64,000 bases of DNA from Aphidius gifuensis (Eukaryota; Arthropoda; Insecta; Hymenoptera; Braconidae), in NCBI RefSeq assembly GCF_014905175.1, contig NC_057789.1, positions 7,192,001 through 7,256,000 of the forward strand. The letters run 5' to 3'. The translations under genes and the position numbers were made by a program. Below the pieces are notes generated by a model. The model saw nothing but the letters and a program-made list of their open reading frames with translations, ran no database searches and had not been told where the DNA came from. Each line of letters begins with the position of its first letter. Positions within the stretch are counted from its first letter, which is position 1. Positions 12,160 to 23,100 of this stretch are shown in pieces.

Positions 12160-12812
12160 TTTTACTTTATTTTTTATTTATTAATTAAATAAATCAAATT
12201 GTAATATTCAACACTGAATTAAAACCCCACGTGTTTTGTTGATGATTTTTTTTTTTATTCCAGACAGCTGGTTACACCCAGAACTGTGTAAATAATAAGA
12301 CGCGTTCGACAAAATACACAAGCGCCATCTTTAAACAGCAGTCGATAATGTCATTCAGAATAAACAACGAACGCCATCTCCAAATCCACCATGTATCATT
12401 TGAAAAAAAAAGCCTCATCTATGTTCTTCATGTTTAATGTATTTAAAAATGGCTGACTTTAAAAAAATAAAAATATTTATGCTCCAAAACTAAATAAACA
12501 ACTTCTGTCACAACAATTTTTCCCAATTAAAATAAAATCTAATTAATTGAATTGAATTATTCTTAAAACAACCACAACGTTTTTAATAGTGAATCAACAA
12601 ATAGACCAGGTATTTTTAAATTTTTCATTACATTAATTAATATTTTAAATGATAGCAGATGTTTTATCAACAATGTTTACATTTTCTTTAAACTATCAAC
12701 ACATTGTTTTAATGTTTTTTTAAATTGTTGATTTGTTTTTTTTTTATGAAAATTTAATTGTCAACATAATAAAATATACTATGTGATTAATTAAAAATTA
12801 GTGAGTTGTAGG
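12160..12812. promoter_or_regulatory. Divergent promoter region with paired CGCCATCT motifs
   Basis: A 653 bp spacer separates the start codons of the NIFK-like (minus) and PTRHD1-like (plus) genes. It is less AT-rich than its surroundings around 12280-12400 and has CGCCATCT at 12323-12330 and 12372-12379, the reverse complement of the AGATGGCG core of YY1-type motifs found near housekeeping start sites. GACCAG/GTATTT at about 12605-12616 and AAAAATTAG ending at 12800 could be the ends of a 5' UTR intron of the plus-strand gene. Promoter function is inferred. Confidence 0.5.
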
Positions 12813-13294
12813 ATGACAGGGATTGTTCAGTATGTTGTGGTAAGGGGTGATTTATTGAAATCAATGCAATGGCCAGTTGGTGCTGTGATTGCCCAGGCAT
12901 GTCATGCTTGCACTGCTGTTACTCATTTATTTTACCATGATGATCATACACAGGCATATCTTGCTGATTTGGATAATATGCACAAAGTTGTACTGGAGGT
13001 AAATCATCAATATCAATCAGTTGCTTGAGCTGAAATTGAATTTTATCTTCATCTTCAAGTGATAACAGATGTTTTTTTTTATTTATAAATAATTTTTCTC
13101 ATTAAATTTGATTTTTTCAGGCACCAGATGAAAAAAGTTTGCATGATCTTGAATCAAAATTAAAAGAAGCAAATGTTGATCATAAAATTTGGATTGAACA
13201 ACCAGAAAATATACCAACTTGTCTCGTAGCTAAACCATATCCCAAAGATGAGATTCAAAAATATTTTAAAAAATTTAAATTATTTAAACATTAA
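12813..13294 (+). CDS. Ptrhd1: PTRHD1-like peptidyl-tRNA hydrolase family protein, two exons
   Basis: Exon 1 is 12813-12998 and exon 2 is 13121-13294 (stop TAA at 13292), 119 residues. I start at ATG 12813, not at the GTG 12 bases upstream. The N-terminal strand MTGIVQYVVVRGDLL is followed by WPVGAVIAQACHACTAV, the counterpart of the PTH2 helix with its conserved Ala-Gln-x-x-His. After the intron, EAPDEKSLHDLESKLKEANV and then WIEQPENIPTCLVAKP match the PTH2 fold. The protein is short, as PTRHD1 proteins are, and lacks the PTH2 N-terminal membrane segment, so a cytosolic location is expected. Members of this subfamily have diverged active sites, so catalysis on peptidyl-tRNA is uncertain. The collagen gene is convergent downstream. 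Confidence 0.9.
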
Positions 13295-14030
13295 ATACAA
13301 TTTAGATACTAATTAACATACCTAAATTTGTAAATTATTTAAATATAAAAAACTAAATTAATAAAATAAAAAAGTAAATACTTTTTTTCAATTACAAACT
13401 TGTATTATAAATAGACAATTTTTTCTACAATGTTTTTAGTTTTTTTTTCTCATTGTAATATAGAAATATTTAAATATAAATTTATTCTTAAATATATATT
13501 TGCTTTCAGTTTAAATAGGATTATGAAATTACAAATTATTTTTAAATTAACATTAAAATATTAACTATAATTATAATATAAATTAGAAAAAAAAAACAAT
13601 AGCATGACATAGTGATTATTAATTTGACTTGATTTAAATAAATATTTTTTTGATTAATCAAAAATAGCCTTGAAAATGGCAAAACAAATAAAAAAAAAAA
13701 AAAAAGAATTTATATATTAATTATATGTACACACACGGTATGATTCACGCACGCACACACTTTTTTTTTTTTTCTTTATGTTTTCCACTGTAAGTACATT
13801 TATTTACAACACTTACTGGGGAAAATTTTAATTCACTTGTTTGATAATATCAACGTGATACACCACCGAGAACATACAAGCAAACAAAAAAAAATAACTA
13901 TAAAAAATTAAAAAAAAAAAAAACAGTAGCAGCAGATAGAATCTTTGTATTATTTTCTTGTCAATTGTTGAACGATTGTTGAAAGAACATCCTAAATGAA
14001 TGAGTGTATGTATAACAAATCTATTTGACT
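13295..14030. other. Convergent 3' region of PTRHD1-like and collagen genes
   Basis: AT-rich sequence with AATAAA-type signals on both strands (about 13358 on plus; TTTATT near 13799 for minus). It holds the 3' UTRs of the two converging genes. The minus ORF at 13828-14034 is mostly low-complexity sequence and is not called. Confidence 0.45.
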
Positions 14031-14129
14031 TCAAGTGTCTCTTGATGAACGCATAACTGTCCTTTCTTCTTCCTCATCTTCAACTTGTTCTTCCTCTTCT
14101 TCTCTCAGCCATTCGCTTAGCACCCTTGA
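14031..14129 (-). CDS. Collagen gene: distal alternative last exon (acidic tail B)
   Basis: Acceptor ATTTTAG, then 33 codons with stop TGA at 14033-14031. The product starts SRVLSEWLREEEEEQVEDEE and ends MRSSRDT. It joins in phase 0 to the exon at 15207-15073. A TTTATT (AATAAA on minus) lies about 230 bp downstream. It is an alternative to the exon at 14949-14824. Confidence 0.72.
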   Translation of the reverse strand, partial: SRVLSEWLREEEEEQVEDEEEERTVMRSSRDT

Positions 14130-17100
14130 CTAAAATAAATTCAATTTAAAATTACTATTTTTATCAAAGTAAATTAAAAAAAAAAAACATTCATCCAATC
14201 TATGTTTTACTTTTCGTTTAAAATTACAATTAGACAATTCATTTTCTTTTGTTTAATTGTTTTTCTTATCAACAAAAACTATTTTGTAATTACAAACTAA
14301 CACTGTCTAAGATTATAATAATAATCATTTAATAGTAAAGCAAATTGATAGTAAAATACCAATTTCATGCAGCAATTTCCATGCAAATTAAAGACCCCTT
14401 TCTTCAATAAATATACACAGATAAATAAATATATATGTATATAAAAATTTACCCTATTAGCCAGTAGATTACATTGTTACTGTAGAGAGTTTCAAAATTA
14501 CCGGATAGGTGAATTAGTTTGATAGTAGATGAGTCAAACAGTTGTCGGCATTAGTATAGGGTTGATTTTATTTAATGTCAAATATTTTGATGTTGAATAA
14601 TTCGATGATGATGACAATAATTGTTGATTCTTCTGCATTCTTAACAGTATATATAGTAGTAGATTTAATTTGAGCTCTTAGTAATATAGTATTAAAATAT
14701 AATCTATTTTTTATTTTTGTTTTTTGTTGATGAATTAATTGTAGACATTGTCACAATATCAACATAAATATATAATATATAATTTTTTGTTAACGGTGTT
14801 AATTATTACTGAGTATATATAAATTATTTCTCAGCAAGATTACTACTGGAATCTGTGTACTCTTCTTCATAATCTTCTTCTTGTTCTTCATAGTCAGTTT
14901 CAGCTGGTTCTGGTCCTTCACTTGATGAACTCATTGTGGTTGTAATTTCCTGCTAACCAACACCAAAAAAAAATTTTGTGCAACAACAAACCAAAGCCAA
15001 AATTAAATTATGTTAGCCCCAATGTTAAATTCATTAGTTTAATAGAAAATTCCATGATGATTTTTAATATACCTGAGGTGATCTCCATCCACATCCAGCA
15101 AGTGGTAATCCATCAGCACCAAGTGGACATGGTGCATCTAAACCAGGCACACCCTGATCACCTTTACTTCCTTTGTCACCTCTACGTCCTTTTTTACCTA
15201 CTTTACCCTGAAATTAATACAAGTCATCTAATTGTCAATTTTTTCTTTATTCTAAATTAATTTTTTTTATTTAAAAAAAACATTTTGTTATACTTTATTT
15301 CCTTTTGTTACAAATTTTAGGTTTTTTACATTTATTTTAATTAGGCCTTGTCATTTTAGGTTTCACGTACGTTGCTGGCCAGGCATATGAATGTTTTTTT
15401 TTCTTTATAAATTTAATTTTGTAAATGCGATTTTTTATTGACACGGGGCTATAATGCGTATAGTGTTCTCGTCTTGTCGTGAGCCAGTTTTATTTAATAA
15501 TAATAATTTATTTGAAATTATGATGGAACAATGAAATGAACTATAAAGAAATATTATTTTTTTTTCTTCTTTTAATATATAGTATATTATTATTTTATTT
15601 TTTTTTTTTCAATTTGAATACTTTATTGTTATTTAATATATATTTTTTAGGTTTCTTGGATATAATAATTGAACCCCCTTCTGGCAATTGAACAAAAAAA
15701 AAAATAAAAAATAAAAATTTACAAGAGAAATCCATACAGTGGTCAACTGCAAAGGTAGATGATGAAAGCATTTTCCCTTGGCAAAAGTCCACTGATTTGG
15801 ATTCAGCGAGGGATTCAAGGGGTTAGTATAATATACAGTAAGGGGTTGCGACCCTTTATTGTAGCTTGAATGATGGCGGCAGCGATCTAGCAATTGCTTT
15901 TGCTATATGAAAGTATTAAATCGACAAAATTATTTATTATATATTTTATTTGATTCACAGTTTTTATCACGACAAAAAAATATGAAAAAAAAAAATGATA
16001 TATCAATATAAATGTAATGTAGAAATAAAAAAAAAAAAAATATGAAAAAATAAATAAAATCAGCCCTTGTGTGTTAAATGACTGCAGTCTTATATTCGAT
16101 GAAACTTAATAAATGGTCACATAACTTCGTGTATAGTATACTCACGGCTTCGCCTTGGGCACCTTTGTCGCCTTTGGAACCCTGTAAGAGTGATTAATCT
16201 TCAAGGAAGTGTAAAATTATTGGAACGAGGAGAAGCCGGATATCCGGCTAGCATAGCTCAGTCAGAGAGCATGCAGAAGGGGGTTACCAAAATATACATA
16301 TAGCTAAAGAGACTAAAGAAATTTATTCTCTTCTTATTTTCGCTTATTCAACTATTTCTTTAATATCTTTTATTTTTATAGTAATGGTGGTGGTGAAGAG
16401 GATCAGTTACATTAGAAATTCAAATAAATCCGATTTTCAAGTAAAGAGTAAATTTTTCAAATTAAACCAATGAATAAATTGACAGTACGGATGAATGAAT
16501 GAATGAATAAAAATGATTCAAGAATATTATCACAGTGTTAGTTTACTCTGCCACCAATGACTTATTGTTACTAAAATTTGTATCAAAAAAAAAAAAAATT
16601 AAATAAAAGCTTCAATGAATTTAAATATATGATTTGATTGTTTAAAAAAAAAAAATGTATTTTTATATTTGTTTGTGTTGATCGGATGGGAAAAGTTGTA
16701 CCTGTGCACCGGGAATTCCATCGGTACCCTGAAAAGATAGAAAAAATAATTAAAAATTGAATTATAAAATTTTTTTTTTAAATGATAATTACTTACGGGT
16801 AGACCTGGATCACCACGTTCACCTTTGGTACCTGGTTCACCTTGTGCACCCTTAAAATAAATATAAAAATATAATTATTAAAAATTTAATTAAATATTTG
16901 TTGTTAAAAATAAATAAATAAAAATTCTTACCTTCATACCGTCTAAGCCTGGCTGGCCCTGAAAGAGGTAAATTATGTAAACTCATTCTAAATCGCAAAA
17001 AAAAAATATGAAATAATAAAAAATAAAATATAAATAATAAAAAATGTATTTAATGGCTTGGGACAATGTCAACGACCGGACGAGCGCACACTATGCAAAA

Positions 17101-20100
17101 CTGCCTCACAATGATAATACCTTGTGTCCTGATCATCAGTTTATTCTGTTGATATTTTTTATATACATTCAGAGTACATAATATACATTCTACTATATTT
17201 CCCGGATGACTCGGTGATAGTAAGTAATCACCGTAACCAGTCAAGCAGTTGGTAACGATACTGATTAAAATCTCAATAATAAAATTGAATGAAGAAAAAG
17301 TCTCAAGACTTCAATATAAAAATAATCATATCAATCTGATAAGAAAAAATATATATATATAAAATAAACAGCTACCTCTGATCAGGCCACGACCAAGAAA
17401 ATAAACGTCATGACATGACCAATTATTTTTTTTTTTATTATTATTTCAGCACGAAGAATAAACAAGTCAATTTTATTATTAAACTATTGTTATTATTAAT
17501 ATTATATGAATAATTTTATTATCATGATTATAATGGCTGTTTGATGAATAAAATTAGCCAAAATGCAAAAGCTAATAAACAGTAAATTAATTATGTGTTT
17601 ATAGGTTTAAGGATTATTTAGTAAAAGCAAATTCGACAACAGGCACATGCACATTCTGTTTATTAATCAGCACATTATGAAACAGATCTGTTAGTAATTT
17701 TTTTTTGTTTTTTTTTTTGTCTTTTTTCCTTCATTAAGCAACATGATAAATATTTCATTATCATTTTTTTTTTTTTTTTCATCACGTAATATCGTCACGA
17801 TTAACAAATGTAATTTATAAGTTAATAATTAGGTTTTTTTTTTTTTTCTTTCAATATAAGTACATTATTTATCTTCAAAATTTTTTCGCTTAACATTAAG
17901 TTTTTTTTTCAAATATCTTAAGATTAATAATAAGCCTAGAAGAGCATTAAGATATTTAGCTCTGTTACATTTAAGTCATAATTATTCTGTATGTTACAAT
18001 GTGATTTTTTTTTTTTTTCAATTTTCTGAACAAAATATGTTTTTTTTTTAAGTAATGTGTTTGCGTGTGCGTATTTCATGTCGAAATTTTATCTAAAAAA
18101 ATTTACTTGTTTGTAAAGAAATAAAAAAAAAAAAAAAACAATTATTAAGTAACAAATTTTTCTTTTTTTTTTATAAAAATGCAACAAACATAATTGCAAT
18201 TACAGTCATTCGCATACTTGCTTATTTTTATTTTTGCCTTGTCGAGTACGCCAGCGTAAATATTTTTAATCAATATTTTTTTTATTTTATCTCATTAAAG
18301 GTTAATAATTACAATGTAAAAAAAGAAAAAAAAAATCATAAAAAAAATGAGTATTAATATATTTTTTAAAATAAAAAATTAGCAATTAAAAAAACGAGAT
18401 AAAAAAGGGTAATTAAGTCTCGTCGAGGTATCAATTATTGGCACACTCGAACAATTTGTTATTTCCATTTTTACATATACAATTTTTTCATCGACACCGT
18501 AAGTATACTAGCACAAGTAATAACAATATTTCAAAATTATTTAAATGACAATTGAGTTGTTCATTATAGGCCATTAATATTTTAAATCATTCAATTAATT
18601 TATGAATTACATTCTTTCTTTCTTCTTGTTTGTGAATTTTCTTTTACTTTTTTTTTTTTGAGCAGCCAATTATATACAATCAGTTAACTTAATGTATAAT
18701 TTTATTTGTCTTTTATTTTTTTATGTTTTTCATTAAATCTTCAAGTTAAATACAAGCTTCAATATATTTTATTTTCTTTTTTTCAAATTGGTTGTGCTTA
18801 ATGTGCTAACGTGCGAAAGAGACATTCACCGGTCCAAGGGATTAATTACAGTTTCAAAAACTGTACTATATATATAATACCAAATTTAAGCAAACTTTAA
18901 ATCTCTATTTAAAAAGTCTATATTCAGCCATCAAGATAAAATAGATATCAAGAGAAAAAAGAAATATATATATAAATAGATTGAAGATATATTATTATTT
19001 ACAAAATGTTTTTTAAAATTTTTTAAGTTAGATAGAGAGTCAAGCTTTAAGCCGGACTAATTATTATTTGCAAGATAATTTTGCATATACATTTATGTCA
19101 AAAGTTAGCCAGTTAACATTATCACACACAAAGTTTTTTCCCTTTATCTATCCTATTGGACTCGTTGATTTCTCAATTCGACGTTATTACGAAAAACTTT
19201 ACAATGTCTCATCTCACCAGGCACACACACACACACACACACTCACAATATTCATCATTTATTTATTTATTTTTTAAACTTTCATTTATACGAAATTTTA
19301 CACATTTGTTTTTTTTTTTTTTTATTTATTTAACGAGTTGATATTACTTCGTTAATTAAGTACTTATTTTTATAAACTTTTTTTTTGTATTTCTTTATTT
19401 TATTCTATTTTTTTTTTTTTTTTATGAAATTCATAAAGTTTTGAATGATTTATACATTTAGATAACACAATTCGCATATTTTGATTTTTTTTTTTTTTTT
19501 GTTTTGAGAACATTGAGTAAACAAGAAAAATCATTGTTAATCATTATATCGTGTTTGTATGGTTTTTTTTTTTATGTCTGACATGAATTGATGTTGTTTG
19601 ATCATATCACGATTCAGGTATAAATGATATTTATATTTATTTTGTAAATTTTTATTATTTTGCGTGGACATGCACAATCACTGGTGCGTTTGGTTATTTG
19701 TGCTTCGTGCCAATGCATTTTAATTTCATTGAAAATATTTATTTTCAAGAATGTAGGCTAGAGATGAACTTCGAAGGATGTGTTTTTATTTATATATAGA
19801 TATATATATTTTTTTATATTTATATATAGAGTAAAAATAGAGAGACGAGCTTTGAATAAATTTTATTCAGTAGCGTTATGTCTAACACTGGCAGCAGCGT
19901 CACCAGGATCAATTCCATCGATCGTTTTTCCCCGGGGAGTTACATTTTTTTAACTTTTTTTTTTTTCCTTTTACATTATGTCAGATTTTCATTCAATTTT
20001 TTTCAATTTTTTTTTTTTTATTTTCTACTTATCATCATCTCATTCTACTTATATGTATTAACTTTTTTCTTTTTTTTTTTTTTTTGTTTTTTAATAACAT

Positions 20101-23100
20101 TTTTTTTGTCTTTTTTTTTTCTTTCGAGGTAATATTCTCTCTTATGAAATTCAGTTGGCAATATGCAACGCTCGTTTGCACCATATAAAAGTACTTGAAT
20201 TACATTGTTATACATAAATTTTAGCGATAAATAATAATGCGCTTAAATGAGTGACAAAATATATAGAAATATATATTTATGTATTATAATACGTACATTT
20301 TATTACAATTGAAATTTGCGTTTAATAATTTTTTTTTTTTTTTACTGCAATTATTATAACTATTATTATTTATATTATTAATTTTATTTTTTCAATTTAT
20401 AAGAGAGATTTTTATTCCTTTACTTTGTTTTATTTTTGATTTTATACTATTAATATAAATGTTTGTTTCAATGTGAATTATCTACTGATATGAACATTTT
20501 ATTTTTTTTTCGATTCAGTATATTGTAAATTATTGTTAATATTTTATTATTAATATTTTGTTGTTGTTACGTTAAAATGAACAACAATAGCATGTGCATA
20601 TTTTTTGTTGGGTTATTGTCGTTTATCGCATTTTAAAAAATTGTTTTATTTTTTTTTGTTAATTTTCTATTTTAATTAATTGGTAGGCTGATGCCAGTTG
20701 TGGTTGTGTTGTACCTAATCCCGTGTTAGTTGTTAGCGAATCACCACGTGCCAACCTGCTGTTAAGGTATCATTATTAATAATAATAAACAAAATTTAAT
20801 AAATAAAGAGTTAATAATTACAACTACTGAGGATTTTGTTTTTTTAGTTTAAAATGTTAATTCAAAATAAAAAAATAAACTACTCATCAACTGATGACAG
20901 ATTTAATTATCATGTCATCTTGATTGATCTTAATTAATTTTTATATTACTATTATTAATATTATTATTTGAAAAAAAAAAAACAAATTATTAATGTAATA
21001 TTGATTAACTGTTAAAAATCAATTTAATATATAATTTAATTATTATTTTTAAAAGCAGAAACTATATATAGATAGCAAGTTACATTGGTTTTAAATTGAC
21101 TGACTGATTGACTGACAACTGACTCATGTTGAATTATTTTAATTTATTAATTATATTTCTTTTTTAATTTTATTATTTTTCTTTGTTTTATTATTTTATT
21201 TTTTGTTGTTTACTGAAGTTATTTATGGAAGATTTTAAGAGCGATAAAATCGCTTTCTTACCATCGCACCGGGTTTACCAGTGTCTCCCGGTCGACCTGA
21301 CTCTCCCCTTAATCCCATAGGTCCCTGAAAAAATAAATAATAAATTTTTTAAAATTTAATTACAATAAAAAATGTATTTTTAATATTTATAAAAAAAAAA
21401 CTTTACTATAAAGTAGTACTATTTTTAAATTTTTTTGTAATATTTTTACTTTGTAAATTGAAAAAATAAGATAAAGAAAATTTTGTCACTCTGAATTTAA
21501 TATTAAGAATTTATATTATCTTGACTGAGTATCCATGAAATCTTTTTTTATATTTATTTATTTTTTTTTTTTAACTTGTCAAATAAATGGCAATACTTTG
21601 ATAATCTCATTTCTTTGACCTGACTTTTTACTTACGGGAAGTCCCATTGGACCTGGATCACCTTTCGTTCCTTTCTCGCCCTGAAATATTAAACAGCAAG
21701 CCATTAGTAATTCGTTTTGATGCCCTTTTTTTCCCCTCGATGTTTTAACATCAAGCCCTCTTTTGACTTTATATACATATTTGCTATTCTCAAGTGCTTA
21801 TCAGTTATTCAACGTCATCATGATACGTTTATGTTTGTATTTCTGTTAATTTGATTTTATATTTACTCAAGAATATAACGCATTAATATATATTTATGAT
21901 AACTTGAAAATTTATTATCTACTATATTATAGATTATCTATTTTTTAATTATTGATTTTATATTTTTATATAATACTAACTGGTTCGCCTTTAGCACCAT
22001 CGTGTCCTCTGTCACCCTTGATGCCTGGTGGACCTTGAAGACCAGGAGTTCCTGCAGGACCGGGTGGTCCGGGTGGTCCCATTATCTACAAGCCAACAGC
22101 AAAATTGGATTATATACACCATAACTATTATATGCGAATGTACAAATCAATACTGTTCAAGCTAATCGGTATTCAAACACTCACCACTTCACCAGCGTTC
22201 ACTTCGAATGTTCCATCACCCTGAAATTATAAATAAATATACAGTTATTATATTTTCAAATTGACAATTTAATGATATATTATTCTTTTTTATTATTCAA
22301 TTTAATTTATTTATACAATAGCTTACCTGTCTTCTTCTCAACTTTTTGTACCTCTGCACAGTTCATCATTGTTCATGAAAATAATATTTTTTATTTTTTT
22401 AATAAATCAAAAAATAAAAATAAATAATACAAAATATTTATAGGACGGAGTTTTTATATTAATCAATTATTTTTTTTTTTTAATTTTATTTTATGTTTTA
22501 TATAATTTTATAAATACGTTTGACGACGATAAAAAAATATATATTATCTCTGTCAATAAATGATAACGTTTACAAAAAAAAATAAAAAAGTTTTCATAAA
22601 AAATATGAAAGACACAAAAAAAAAAATAGATAACAAAATAAAAAAAAAATTCGATAAATCAATTACCTCCGTCCTTTTTGTGTTGAAAAAAACCAGACAC
22701 TAATTCAATAACTCACCGATTCTCCCTTTTCTCCTTTTTCTCCCCTGAGACCTGGTGCACCCTAAAAAATGTAAAAGCGTTGGCTTCAGTTACGCTTGAA
22801 ATTACCTAATTAAGGCGTGTCATGTGCTGTCATACATACCGGAGGACCTGGTAAACCAGGAGGACCCATGAGACCTGGTGGTCCAATATCACCGTATTCT
22901 CCTTTTTCTCCTTTAGGACCAGAATGACCCTGTTTAACAAAAAATAAATAAATATTATATACAAAAACAGGTGTAAGAAATTTTTCTTTATAAAATTAAA
23001 AAACAAAGGTATCAAGTACTTACTGGCAATCCTGGTGGTCCTTGTATTCCAGGCTCACCATTTATTCCATCTAAACCTGGAACTCCTTGTGCTCCAGAAT

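Noticed and set aside
13828..14034. 68-residue minus ORF overlapping the collagen last exon
   Set aside because: Phe/Leu-rich product of T runs; the real exon uses another frame.
16235..16290. Complete tRNA gene
   Set aside because: Only an A-box-like stretch is present; there is no B box, anticodon stem or acceptor stem pairing.
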